A stretch of DNA of 40,240 bases from an uncultured Clostridium sp. (lineage in GTDB: Bacteria > Bacillota > Clostridia > TANB77 > CAG-508), in the NCBI GenBank assembly GCA_948468275.1, contig CAOKHI010000013.1, positions 1-40,240 of the forward strand. The letters are read 5' to 3'. The position numbers were made by a program, and so were the translations under genes. Each line of letters opens with the position of its first letter. The first letter of the stretch is position 1. The notes under the pieces are model-generated. The model did not search any database, was not told the origin of the DNA, and saw nothing but the letters and a program-made list of their open reading frames with translations. Of the stretch, positions 18,142 to 26,092 are shown one piece after another.

Positions 18142-20118
18142 TTATGGCATTTGTCCTTTTTTTTGATTTACTAATTTGTTAAGGTTTGTTTCAACAAATT
18201 CAAATTCTTTTGCTGTTGGTGTAATTTGTAATATTGCTGTATCTGAACCTACTTTTAGTAGTCCTTCTCCTTTTAAGCATGTTACTAAGAAATTTGCTTC
18301 TCCTTCTGATAGTTTGAATACTTCTTTTAGGTATGCAATTTCTGATTTATCCTGTGCTAAAAATAGCTTTGTATCTGATGATGTTAGTACTGCTTGTGCT
18401 TCTGGTTTTTCATAGAAGTCTTGGAATCTTTGTGATATTATTGCAAGTGATACATTTCTTTTTCTTGCACGTCTTGCCATTGTGTTTAAGAAGTCTACTG
18501 CTTCTGGATATGGTAATAGCATCCATGCTTCATCTACTAAAACTCTTTTTTTACCTGCTTTTGTTCTATCTTCACTGTTTTTCTTTACGTATTTTTCCCA
18601 TATCCAAGATAGAAGTATTTGTTGTGCAAGTGGTCTTGCAAATCTTTCTTCTAGTCCAGATATGTCTAGGTTTATAAATGGTGCTCCATCTAATAGTTCA
18701 AATGTTGATTGTCCATCAAAGTATGCCATTTGTCCATCAAATTCTCTTATATATTGTTTCATTACTTTTAGTAAATAGCTGTAGTGGTATTGGTAGTCTT
18801 CATTGTCGTTTTCTTTTGCTTTTTTTTGTATTCTTTTATACCAACTTCCTATTGTTGGCATTGCTTTTTTTCTTTTTGCAAGTACATCTCCTGTAACTCC
18901 TCTTGTTACTGCTTCATATAGACTTGATGGATCTGAGTTTATTTTTATTCTTGCATATTCTTCTGCAACTGCTTCTGCTATTATTTGCTTTGTAAGCTCG
19001 TTTACGTCTTTACTTCTTGTGCTTCCTCTTGCCATTGTAAGTAGTGCTTGTGTTACGTCTTCTACTTTGTTTTCTACATTAATTACTACTCTTTCTTTTC
19101 CTGTTATTTCGTCTTTTACTATTTCTGGTTCTATATCAAATAAGTTTATTATTGTTTTTGAGTTTGGGCTTAGTACTACATTTATTCCTCCTAATGATTC
19201 TGCAACTATTGCGTATTCACCTTCTGCATCAAGTGCTAAACTTTCTATTCCCATTAATACATATGATCTAGATATAAGTGTTTTCATTGTAACAGATTTT
19301 CCTGCTCCTGATTTTGCAAATATTACCATGTTATAGTTTGTAAGTGATGAGTGGAAGTTATCAAATAATATTGGTACTCCTGTTTGTTTGTTAAATCCTA
19401 AAGGTACTCCTGTTGGATGTCCTACTTCTGATGTTGTAAATGGAAATACTGTTCCCATTGAACGTCTATCAAATGTGTGTACTTTTTTTATTTTATTGTC
19501 TAGTAGTGGTAAGTTGGATTTGAATGCTTCTTCTTGAATTCCCCATGCACTTTTAATTCCTACTAGGGATTTAGACATTTCAGTTGATAATAGGTTTGTA
19601 AATTTATCTAAATCTTCTAAGTTATATGCAAATAGTGTAGATACTATTGATGCTTCATATAGTTTATTAAATCCTGCTGCTATTTCATCTCTTAATTGCT
19701 CTGCTTCATATCTTTTCTGACCTACTGTACTTTGTCTGTTTATGTTTCCTCTGTCTGCTGCAACTATTCTTTCTGTTTCTAATTGGTTTATTACTCTGTT
19801 TAATTCATTTTGAGATTTCGCTTCTGGTACTGGATTTATGTATATTGAAGTATTTGTATCTCCGAATAGGTAAAGATCCCTAAATAATTCTGGGAATATT
19901 GCCATTCTTGGTAGTGCTGATACAAAGAAACTTCTTGCATATCTTTTTGTGTTTGATATTATTTCTAAGTGATCTATGTTTGATGCATCTATTCCAGATG
20001 GAGCAATTAGTTCTTTTATTGTTTTTGGTTTTAATATATTGTATTGTTCATTATTTGCTTGCATCTGTTGTAGTTTTTCTTGTTCTTCTTGTTTTTGGTT
20101 TCTTTTCTTGCTCATCAT
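18142..20118 (-). CDS. virB4: VirB4-family T4SS ATPase
   Basis: About 658 residues. It has the distal half of the VirB4 N-terminal domain (RYARSFFVSALPRMAIF) and then the RecA-like motor: Walker A FAKSGAGKSVTMKTL near residue 275, Walker B KRVLVDEAWML near 530, and the ARRARKRNVSLAIISQRFQDF stretch near 555. VirB4 ATPases energise pilus assembly and substrate transfer. The start is taken at 20118, eight bases after GGGAGG; an ATG at 20124 is only two bases from it. The 5' end overlaps the preceding gene by about 68 bases in another frame. That gene seems to carry the missing proximal N-domain. Confidence 0.92.
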   Translation of the reverse strand: MMSKKRNQKQEEQEKLQQMQANNEQYNILKPKTIKELIAPSGIDASNIDHLEIISNTKRYARSFFVSALPRMAIFPELFRDLYLFGDTNTSIYINPVPEAKSQNELNRVINQLETERIVAADRGNINRQSTVGQKRYEAEQLRDEIAAGFNKLYEASIVSTLFAYNLEDLDKFTNLLSTEMSKSLVGIKSAWGIQEEAFKSNLPLLDNKIKKVHTFDRRSMGTVFPFTTSEVGHPTGVPLGFNKQTGVPILFDNFHSSLTNYNMVIFAKSGAGKSVTMKTLISRSYVLMGIESLALDAEGEYAIVAESLGGINVVLSPNSKTIINLFDIEPEIVKDEITGKERVVINVENKVEDVTQALLTMARGSTRSKDVNELTKQIIAEAVAEEYARIKINSDPSSLYEAVTRGVTGDVLAKRKKAMPTIGSWYKRIQKKAKENDNEDYQYHYSYLLKVMKQYIREFDGQMAYFDGQSTFELLDGAPFINLDISGLEERFARPLAQQILLSWIWEKYVKKNSEDRTKAGKKRVLVDEAWMLLPYPEAVDFLNTMARRARKRNVSLAIISQRFQDFYEKPEAQAVLTSSDTKLFLAQDKSEIAYLKEVFKLSEGEANFLVTCLKGEGLLKVGSDTAILQITPTAKEFEFVETNLNKLVNQKKGQMP

Positions 20119-21292
20119 CTTCATTACCTCCCATTTCTTTTGTGTCTTCTTCTATTAGTTTTTGTGCTCTTTTAGCTGTTTTTTCTCCTATATATTGTTT
20201 GTTTTGTTCTAGTATCATTTCTGCTCTTTGGCGTATTAGCTCTTCAAATCTTTCTTGTCTTCTATCTAATTCTTGTTGTTTTTTTGATCTTGCTTGTATT
20301 ACTTTTTGGTTTGCAAGTTCCATTGCTTGTTGTTCTATTTTTATATTTAGTTCTTTCATTCTTTTGTCTAGTACATCTGGTGCAGTTGTGTATAGTTCTT
20401 CATAACCTGCTCTTAGTGCTTTTTCTATTCCATATACTTCTGATTCATCACGGTTATATGCTACATATAGTAAGTCTACTAATTCGTTTGATCTTAGTAT
20501 TCTTCCTCCTACTTCACATGCTGATAATGTTCTTATTATTGCTTGTGCTTTTGTATATAATTCTGAAAATGCTAGGCTTTTTATTTCTTCTTTATCAAAT
20601 GCACTATTGTTTATGTCTTCTGGATAGTATGATATTATTATATAGTATTTTTTGTTTAATACGTTTTTATTTAAGCTCATTTTTTCTGTATTTTCTATTA
20701 TGTCTTTTCCATATTCATATAGGTTTGTTTGTTTTGTTACTTCATAGAATTCTCTTTCTAGCTGTTCTTTTGAGTATGTTCCTGATTGTACTTTTTTTAA
20801 ATATTCATCTCTTTTTTTATCTAATTCATATTTTATTTCATCTATTTTTCTTCTATATGTTTCTATACTGTTTGATAAGTTTACTGTTCTTGTTTGTACA
20901 TATATTTGTATTGGATGTCTTAGTGTGTTTAAAAATTGTAAAAATCCTTCTTCTACAGATATTTTTTCTGCCCCTGACATTAAGTCATAGTTTATTCCTT
21001 GGCATTCTACCACCATCAAATATCTCATACCTTTTTTTTGTACTATCATATTGTCTTCTATTTTTTCAAAATCCATAAAGTTGTATATTGATTGTTTTGT
21101 ATATTCTTTTGCTACTTTTTTTGTTGTGTTTGTATTTGTGCTATTGTTAGGGCTTGCTAATTCTTCTTTGTCTTTTTCTTTTTTGTTTTTCAGTACTATC
21201 ATTAAATATACTAAAGCAAGTACTACTAGTATAGCTATCATACAAATTAGTACTATTGTTAATACACTTGTAATTTGATCTGGATTACTCAT
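20051..21292 (-). CDS. Membrane protein with VirB4/TraC N-terminal-like domain
   Basis: 413 residues from the ATG at 21292 (GAGGAGG nine bases upstream; the open frame extends eight codons further). One membrane segment (about 11-34) is followed by a Lys/Asn/Thr-rich linker, then a domain (about 70-300) with MRYLMVVECQGINYDLMS and LQFLNTLRHPIQIYVQTR, which resembles the N-terminal region of TraC/VirB4-type proteins, and finally a long charged coiled coil (about 310-395) with a basic tail. No Walker motif is present. The start overlaps the PrgI stop by eight bases and the 3' end overlaps virB4, so all three are translationally linked. It may be a membrane docking subunit for the ATPase. Confidence 0.7.
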   Translation of the reverse strand: MSNPDQITSVLTIVLICMIAILVVLALVYLMIVLKNKKEKDKEELASPNNSTNTNTTKKVAKEYTKQSIYNFMDFEKIEDNMIVQKKGMRYLMVVECQGINYDLMSGAEKISVEEGFLQFLNTLRHPIQIYVQTRTVNLSNSIETYRRKIDEIKYELDKKRDEYLKKVQSGTYSKEQLEREFYEVTKQTNLYEYGKDIIENTEKMSLNKNVLNKKYYIIISYYPEDINNSAFDKEEIKSLAFSELYTKAQAIIRTLSACEVGGRILRSNELVDLLYVAYNRDESEVYGIEKALRAGYEELYTTAPDVLDKRMKELNIKIEQQAMELANQKVIQARSKKQQELDRRQERFEELIRQRAEMILEQNKQYIGEKTAKRAQKLIEEDTKEMGGNEDDEQEKKPKTRRTRKTTTDASK

Positions 21293-21629
21293 CTTTTGTT
21301 TCCTCCTCATACACATATATTTTGTTTTTGTTGTTTTTAAATTTTATTGCTCTTATTATTACATCATCTATATTTTCTCCACCAGTTTTTTTTGTAATTT
21401 CAAAAGCTGTTGTGTCTGGTATCTTAAATGTTCCTATTGAATATCCAATTAATGCAAATATTGCTATTATTATCATTCCTATTAAGGTCATACCAAATGC
21501 TGCAAATATAAAATAGAATAGAGTTCCTAATATTGCTCCTACTACTGTATATATCATTGATTTTCCTGTAAATATAAATAGTATTCTTCCTTCATCTTTT
21601 ACGTTTCTAGGTATATTATATGGTCCCAT
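21285..21629 (-). CDS. PrgI-family T4SS membrane protein
   Basis: 114 residues. The N-terminus MGPYNIPRNVKDEGRIL, two adjacent membrane segments (about 25-43 and 47-66), and a short C-terminal tail match PrgI, the VirB3-like component found directly upstream of VirB4 in Gram-positive conjugation loci. Its stop overlaps the next start. It is the first gene after an internal promoter. Confidence 0.87.
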   Translation of the reverse strand: MGPYNIPRNVKDEGRILFIFTGKSMIYTVVGAILGTLFYFIFAAFGMTLIGMIIIAIFALIGYSIGTFKIPDTTAFEITKKTGGENIDDVIIRAIKFKNNKNKIYVYEEETKDE

Positions 21630-21668
21630 ATTTTCCTCCTTAGTTTTGGCATAATTATAACTAATATA

Positions 21669-21697
21669 ATTATACCAAAAAATATTGAAAAATGTAA
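21669..21697 (-). promoter_or_regulatory. Promoter of the PrgI-VirB4 transcript
   Basis: On the minus strand, TTACAT (21697-21692), a 17-base spacer ending in TGG, and TATAAT (21674-21669): a consensus -10 with a partial extension. It lies between the pilin-unit terminator and PrgI. Confidence 0.65.
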
Positions 21698-21791
21698 CAT
21701 TTTAGTGCAAAATATTGTATTTTTAATATATTTGTAATATAGGAGTAATGTTTTTTATATCTTTTTGGTTTTCATAATTTTTTTATGTAAC

Positions 21792-21839
21792 AAAAAAATA
21801 ACTTTATTTAGTATTATTTACTAAATAAAGTTATTTTTT
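21792..21839 (-). terminator. Terminator after the pilin genes
   Basis: A near-perfect stem of about 20 bp (AAATAACTTTATTTAGTA with its complement) and a tiny loop, flanked by A and T runs on both sides, so it can work in both directions. It starts 12 bases after the stop of the last pilin-like gene and separates the pilin unit from the rest of the T4SS. Confidence 0.8.
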
Positions 21840-21851
21840 ATTTGTTCATGA

Positions 21852-22235
21852 TTATCCCTGACCTGGATCTCCTGGATTTAATCCTGACGCTAAGTTATAA
21901 ACTATATTTACAATTGTTGTTGATGCAAATATTAGTACTGCACCTACTAAGTAAGGTATCATTGATTTTTTATAATCTGCTTTTTCTTCTGCACTACCCA
22001 TCATATATTTTACACCTAATACTAATAATATAACTACTGATACTACTACACCTACTGTTTGAACTACTGCAACAATATTTTTTCCAAGTGTCTTTATTTC
22101 ATCTACTCCTGTTGCATTTGCATTTCCTCCTACAAGATCTGATGGTTTTACTCCTGCTGCATATGAACTAACGCATATTGTTAATATTATAAGTACAATA
22201 CATAAGACTGCTATTAATTTGTTTGTCTTTTTCAT
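21852..22235 (-). CDS. VirB2/TrbC-like pilin subunit
   Basis: 127 residues. A signal peptide (about 1-26, ending SSYA) is followed by a short polar stretch and two membrane helices (about 54-75 and 93-114) joined by a basic loop, KYMMGSAEEKADYKKSMIPY. This layout is that of VirB2/TrbC pilins of Gram-positive T4SSs. The loop motif recurs in the next two genes. AGGAGG before the ATG. Probably the major or one of several pilins. Confidence 0.82.
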   Translation of the reverse strand: MKKTNKLIAVLCIVLIILTICVSSYAAGVKPSDLVGGNANATGVDEIKTLGKNIVAVVQTVGVVVSVVILLVLGVKYMMGSAEEKADYKKSMIPYLVGAVLIFASTTIVNIVYNLASGLNPGDPGQG

Positions 22236-22288
22236 ATTTTTCCTCCTCTTATATTTTAATTTATTTTTATATTTTAACTTCTCTTTAT

Positions 22289-23230
22289 TTATGAGAAAAT
22301 ATTAAAATCTACATCATTTGGGATAGTTTTACCCATTCTATACTCTATATTATAACTCTTTTTTCCAATATTGTCTATACTTCCTAATAAATTTATTGCT
22401 AGTTTCCATATAATAAATGCTCCAAATATGACTACACATCCTGCAATATATGGTATTAGAGCCTCTTTTACTTTTGCTTTATCTTCTGCACTTGACAACA
22501 TAAATTTTGCTCCTAAGTATACTCCTATTATTACTGCTCCTACTATTCCTAATGATAATAGTATGTTATATAAAGAATCTGATGCTTCTTTTAGTCTATC
22601 TCCATTTATTGTTGCATTGTCTGAAGAATTTCCTTTATTTATAAAATTTTGTGCTTCTGATATTATTTCATCTGGATTATGTGTTGCTGATGAACTTGAA
22701 TCTCCTAATTCTCCATCCTTTCCACCTTGTTGATTCTTTTCAGGATCTAAATCTTTATCTCCTTTATGTTTTCCATCTTCATTTTCTTTGGCATCATTTG
22801 CAACTTTTTGTCCTTCATCCATTTGGTCTTTTAATTGATCTTTTTGCTGTGAATTTGTATTTTTTGAATTTGCTAGCACTGCTCTTTGATCATTTATAAA
22901 TTGTGCTAAATTTTTACCATCTATTTTTGTTGTACATGTTTTTATTAGTGTACTTTTATTAAGCAAATCAAGGTATATTATCCATTGGTCTATTTCTTCT
23001 GATGATAAATCTTTACTAAATATATCGTCATCTCTAAAATGAGATGCAATTACATCAAATGCAAATGTATCCATTACAGAGGTTGGATCTCTATAATCTG
23101 CCATCCAAGGATATTTTCTTATTAATGCATCTATTGCTGTTGATTGTTGTTTAGTTAATGCACTTACCATTGTAGTTAATAGCATAATAATAAATATACT
23201 AAGTGTAATTATTCTATTAATTTTTTTCAT
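22289..23230 (-). CDS. Long VirB2-like protein with extra N-terminal domain
   Basis: 313 residues. A signal peptide (about 1-24) is followed by a mature N-terminal domain (about 25-125; IDALIRKYPWMADYRDPTS), a highly charged Lys/Asp/Gly/Ser linker (about 126-185), and then the two-helix pilin module (about 222-243 and 258-283) with the loop KFMLSSAEDKAKVKEALIPY, clearly related to both flanking pilins. The N-terminal domain is not recognised. It may be a minor, tip or adhesive pilin. The start overlaps the tail of its own operon, 15 bases after the upstream gene's stop. Confidence 0.75.
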   Translation of the reverse strand: MKKINRIITLSIFIIMLLTTMVSALTKQQSTAIDALIRKYPWMADYRDPTSVMDTFAFDVIASHFRDDDIFSKDLSSEEIDQWIIYLDLLNKSTLIKTCTTKIDGKNLAQFINDQRAVLANSKNTNSQQKDQLKDQMDEGQKVANDAKENEDGKHKGDKDLDPEKNQQGGKDGELGDSSSSATHNPDEIISEAQNFINKGNSSDNATINGDRLKEASDSLYNILLSLGIVGAVIIGVYLGAKFMLSSAEDKAKVKEALIPYIAGCVVIFGAFIIWKLAINLLGSIDNIGKKSYNIEYRMGKTIPNDVDFNIFS

Positions 23231-23245
23231 ATCTTCGCCTCCTTT

Positions 23246-23602
23246 TTATCCTAATCCTGTAACAAGGTCATATATTATTTGTAATATTGTTGTTATTGCA
23301 AATAGCATAACTGCTCCTATTATGTATGGTATCATAGTTTCTTTGTAGCTTGCTTTTTCTTGTGTTCCTGCAAACATATATTTAAATCCTATCACCATAA
23401 GTGATACTACTGCAATTACTACTCCTACATTTCTAATTGACGCAACTATTACTCTACCTATTTCTACTAATTTTGTACTTTGGGTATTGTCTGCTGGTTT
23501 GTAATGGTCTGGATCTGTTATTGGATTAGTAACTGTTGCATAACTTGCTGTTGATAAAATTAGTATAATTGCTAAAACTATGCTTAATATCTTTATTTTC
23601 AT
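23246..23602 (-). CDS. VirB2/TrbC-like pilin subunit
   Basis: 118 residues with a signal peptide (about 1-22, ending SYA), two membrane helices (about 55-73 and 89-112) and the loop KYMFAGTQEKASYKETMIPY. It is the first gene of the three-pilin unit and a paralogue of the other two. The ribosome binding site is weaker than those of its neighbours (AAGATGGTG). Confidence 0.82.
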   Translation of the reverse strand: MKIKILSIVLAIILILSTASYATVTNPITDPDHYKPADNTQSTKLVEIGRVIVASIRNVGVVIAVVSLMVIGFKYMFAGTQEKASYKETMIPYIIGAVMLFAITTILQIIYDLVTGLG

Positions 23603-23632
23603 TATTACACCATCTTTCTATATGTTATATTA

Positions 23633-23661
23633 ATTATAACTTATTTTTCAACATTTTTCAA
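23633..23661 (-). promoter_or_regulatory. Promoter of the pilin unit
   Basis: Minus strand TTGAAA (23661-23656), 17-base spacer, TATAAT (23638-23633), about 30 bases before the first pilin start. Near consensus. Confidence 0.75.
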
Positions 23662-23821
23662 CTTGCATTATATTTAACTATAAAATGATATATTTTCGTA
23701 ATATAATTGTAACTTTTCTGCTTTTTTGTATATAGTACAGTTTTGATATCTTAATATTTAGAAAATTTTGCTAAAGATGAATAGTTTAATGAAATAATCG
23801 ATTTTTTGCTAAAAGATAAAT

Positions 23822-23859
23822 AAAAAAGAAATTACTAGGCTTTTAGTAATTCCTTTTTT
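23822..23859 (-). terminator. Terminator of the Spo0E-like gene
   Basis: On the minus strand the stem AAAAAAGGAATTACTA pairs with TAGTAATTTCTTTTTT around a six-base loop and ends in a T run. It starts six bases after the stop of the small gene at 23865. Confidence 0.8.
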
Positions 23860-23864
23860 ATTTA

Positions 23865-24035
23865 TTAAAATATTTTAAGCTTTTCTTCTTTTGTATCTTT
23901 CTCAGAACTTTTATAAAATTCATCTATTAGTACGTCTAATTCTACGCTTATTTTATATATTATACTATAATCTTGTCCCGTTTCTATGCTTTTGTTTAGT
24001 TCATCTCTTTTTTTACAAATTCTGTCATTTAGCAT
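23865..24035 (-). CDS. Spo0E-like aspartyl-phosphate phosphatase
   Basis: A 56-residue protein read directly from the sequence. It opens MLNDRICKKRDELNKSI and carries KISVELDVLIDEFYK at about 28-42, matching the SxxLDxLIxxYY signature of the Spo0E family, two-helix phosphatases that dephosphorylate Spo0A~P. Length is typical. AAGGAG lies ten bases before the ATG and a strong terminator follows the stop. It stands alone between the pilin promoter and the ATPase gene. It points to a sporulating or sporulation-derived lineage. Confidence 0.8.
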   Translation of the reverse strand: MLNDRICKKRDELNKSIETGQDYSIIYKISVELDVLIDEFYKSSEKDTKEEKLKIF

Positions 24036-24395
24036 ATAACCACTCTCCTTTTTAGCTGTTTTATCTTTTGTATATATTTAAAATACCATATTTTTACATT
24101 ATCGTCAATAATAAAACAGCATTTTTATAAGGTTTTGTGCGACTTTTTAGTACTTTTTACTTTTATTGTTTTTATTTTTTTTTGTTATTCGATTTTATTC
24201 GATTTTTATATGTCTTTTTTTAATGTTTCTATTTGCTCATTAAGTTCTCCATAATATCAAATAAAACATTTGCTCTTTGTTTGGTTAATGCCTTAATTCA
24301 TCTTTATAGTCAAGCTATTTCAATCTTTGTAGTTTGTAATGCATTTATTTGTTTTAGCTTTAGTACATATCAATTTATCTTTCTATTTTGGCTGT
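24036..24395 (-). other. Gene-free stretch with a possible coiled-coil gene relic
   Basis: No intact gene. Between about 24205 and 24375 the minus strand shows broken coding fragments in two frames (KALTKQRANVLFDIMENL and GELNEQIETLKKDI), the second finishing what the first begins. This looks like the 3' end of a small decayed gene with several stops and one shift. Family unknown. Confidence 0.3.
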
Positions 24396-24451
24396 AATTT
24401 ATCAAAAAATAGTAACTACTTAATTTGGTAATTACTATTTTTTGATAAATT
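24396..24451 (-). terminator. Terminator of the AAA_14 ATPase gene
   Basis: About 20 bp of near-perfect stem (AATTTATCAAAAAATAGTAA with TTACTATTTTTTGATAAATT), ending five bases after the ATPase stop. Confidence 0.75.
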
Positions 24452-24455
24452 ATTA

Positions 24456-25685
24456 TTAACTTTTTTCTTCAAGTAACCAATCTAATACATTTATTTTCTT
24501 TATTCCGTCAAAATCTGCATCTAAGTCATCATCTAATGTTAATATATATTTAGGGTAATTATCATTTATTTTTTTTAATGGAGTTAATTCTCTATTTAAT
24601 ATTTGGTTATCTTCTTTTTCTTCTCCTCTAGTTGTCAAAGCTACTTGATAGTATACAGTATTGTCTGGTTTTTTGGCTACAAAATCAACCTCTAAATCAT
24701 CATATTTCCCTATATATACTTTATAGCCTCTCCTTAATAATTCAAGATATACAACATTTTCTAGTATATGCCCCATATCTCTATTAGAACCTTGCCCTAA
24801 CATGTAATATCTTAATCCTATGTCTACTGCATAATATTTTTCTTGAGTCTTTAAAAATTCTTTTCCTTTTATATCGTATCTATTAGCTTTAAATATTAAA
24901 TAACTATCTATTAAACTATCTACATAGTTTGAAATTGTATTATATGAAGATTTTTTTTCTATGCCTTCTATATTATCACTTATACTTTTCATACTAGTTC
25001 TGTTTCCTATGTTATCATATAGGTATTTAGTAACTCTTTCTAAAACATTTTTATCTGTTATTCCTTTTCTTTGCATTACATCTTTAAATAAAACTGTATT
25101 ATATATACCATCTAAAAACATATTTATATTTTCTGGATTTACTTTATATAACTCAACTGCTTGTGGAAATGAACTATACCTTAAATAGTTTCTAAATTTC
25201 CTTGATATGTCTGTTTTATCTTCAAATGCTAACATATATTCTTTAAATGATAATGGTAACATTTTTATTTCTATATACCTTCCTGTAAGTAATGTTGCAA
25301 GTTCTGATGATAGAAGATAAGCATTTGAGCCTGTTATATATAAGTCAACATATTTATTTATAAATAAGCTATCTACTATTTTCTCAAATTCAGGCACATT
25401 TTGGATTTCATCTAAAAATACATATGTTTTTTTTCCTTTTACTAATCTTGCTTTTATATATTCATACAATTTTTTTCTATCTTGTAATTCTTCATAATCA
25501 GCATTTTCAAAATTTATTGATATTATTTGTTTCTCTTCTATTTTATTTTCTTTTAAATAGTCTGCAAACATTTCGAGTAGTGTAGATTTTCCACATCTCC
25601 TAATTCCTGTTATAACTTTTATTATTTGTTGATCTTTGAAATTTTTTAATATTGATAAATATTTTTCTCTATTTATTCTTTTCAT
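24456..25685 (-). CDS. AAA_14 / DUF4143 ATPase
   Basis: 409 residues. Walker A GIRRCGKST at 27-35, Walker B TYVFLDEIQ at 87-95, and a sensor-like ITGSNAYLLS. These are the AAA_14 signatures. The C-terminal part (about 200-400) fits DUF4143, with a PD-(D/E)XK-like stretch ENVVYLELLRRGYKVY followed by LEVDFVA. Such proteins are very common and scattered in gut bacteria and archaea; their role is unproven, with toxin-antitoxin, mobile-element and stress roles suggested. It has its own promoter with a palindrome just upstream, suggesting tight self-control, and a single-gene transcript. Confidence 0.9.
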   Translation of the reverse strand: MKRINREKYLSILKNFKDQQIIKVITGIRRCGKSTLLEMFADYLKENKIEEKQIISINFENADYEELQDRKKLYEYIKARLVKGKKTYVFLDEIQNVPEFEKIVDSLFINKYVDLYITGSNAYLLSSELATLLTGRYIEIKMLPLSFKEYMLAFEDKTDISRKFRNYLRYSSFPQAVELYKVNPENINMFLDGIYNTVLFKDVMQRKGITDKNVLERVTKYLYDNIGNRTSMKSISDNIEGIEKKSSYNTISNYVDSLIDSYLIFKANRYDIKGKEFLKTQEKYYAVDIGLRYYMLGQGSNRDMGHILENVVYLELLRRGYKVYIGKYDDLEVDFVAKKPDNTVYYQVALTTRGEEKEDNQILNRELTPLKKINDNYPKYILTLDDDLDADFDGIKKINVLDWLLEEKS

Positions 25686-25708
25686 GGAATCTCCTCCTAA
25701 CTATTATA

Positions 25709-25737
25709 ATCATACTCTTTTTTTATATTATAGTCAA
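25709..25737 (-). promoter_or_regulatory. Promoter of the AAA_14 gene
   Basis: Minus strand TTGACT (25737-25732), 17-base spacer, TATGAT (25714-25709), with AGGAGGAG shortly before the ATG. Confidence 0.7.
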
Positions 25738-25738
25738 G

Positions 25739-25778
25739 TTTTTTCATAATTATGAAAAAACTTTTATTTTTTCATAAT
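25739..25778. promoter_or_regulatory. Palindromic operator-like repeat upstream of the AAA_14 gene
   Basis: A perfect 22-bp palindrome at 25739-25760, with half-site TTTTTTCATAA, begins two bases beyond the -35 box. An exact extra copy of the 12-mer TTTTTTCATAAT follows at 25767-25778, 28 bases away. This is the form of a dimeric repressor site with an auxiliary half-site. Confidence 0.5.
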
Positions 25779-25815
25779 TTTTTCAAATTTATATTTCTTT
25801 CTGTTTGTACTAATA

Positions 25816-26012
25816 AAAATTATGTTACAATTCACAGACAATAGCAGTAAGTAGCGAAGACTAAGTAATATATTTTATTTTGTAATGAAGACCCGACAGC
25901 CCATTGAGGCGGGGGAATACCCGTGAGCTTGGAGGGCGAAATGAAAAAATAAAATATATTACTTAGCCGTAGCGGATTTTATTATATATGCTATGAACTG
26001 TAACAAAATTAT
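25816..26012. mobile_element. Complete MITE-like element with 8-bp target duplication
   Basis: The element spans 25824-26004 (181 bp). Two long imperfect inverted arms (25824-25881 and 25946-26004) begin GTTACAATTCACAG and end in the complement of GTTACAGTTCATAG; their inner 20 bases or so are perfectly complementary. The direct repeat AAAATTAT flanks it exactly (25816-25823 and 26005-26012). The central 64 bases are far more GC-rich than the surroundings, with GCCC/GGGC and CGGG/CCCG pairings. No coding capacity, so it must have been mobilised in trans by a transposase not in the window. Part-copies lie at 1-53 and 9102-9161. Confidence 0.8.
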
Positions 26013-26092
26013 ACAACTATTTTAAAAATTAGTGCATATGATATTGAAAAAAGAGCAGTTTTTATCTACCCTTTTTAATTCTTATTAATATC

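Noticed and set aside
18142..21292. The VirB4 split considered as a simple frameshift
   Set aside because: The frames overlap by about 70 bases, each has its own ribosome binding site, and the first protein ends in a long charged coiled coil rather than running into the motor domain.
9167..23661. Secretion locus considered as an integrated conjugative element with ends in the window
   Set aside because: No integrase, relaxase or coupling protein and no direct repeats at its borders were found; the only flanking repeats are MITE copies of different age.
25882..25945. GC-rich MITE core considered as a tRNA or known riboswitch
   Set aside because: No cloverleaf, no T-loop consensus and no downstream gene in suitable position; only nested hairpins can be drawn.
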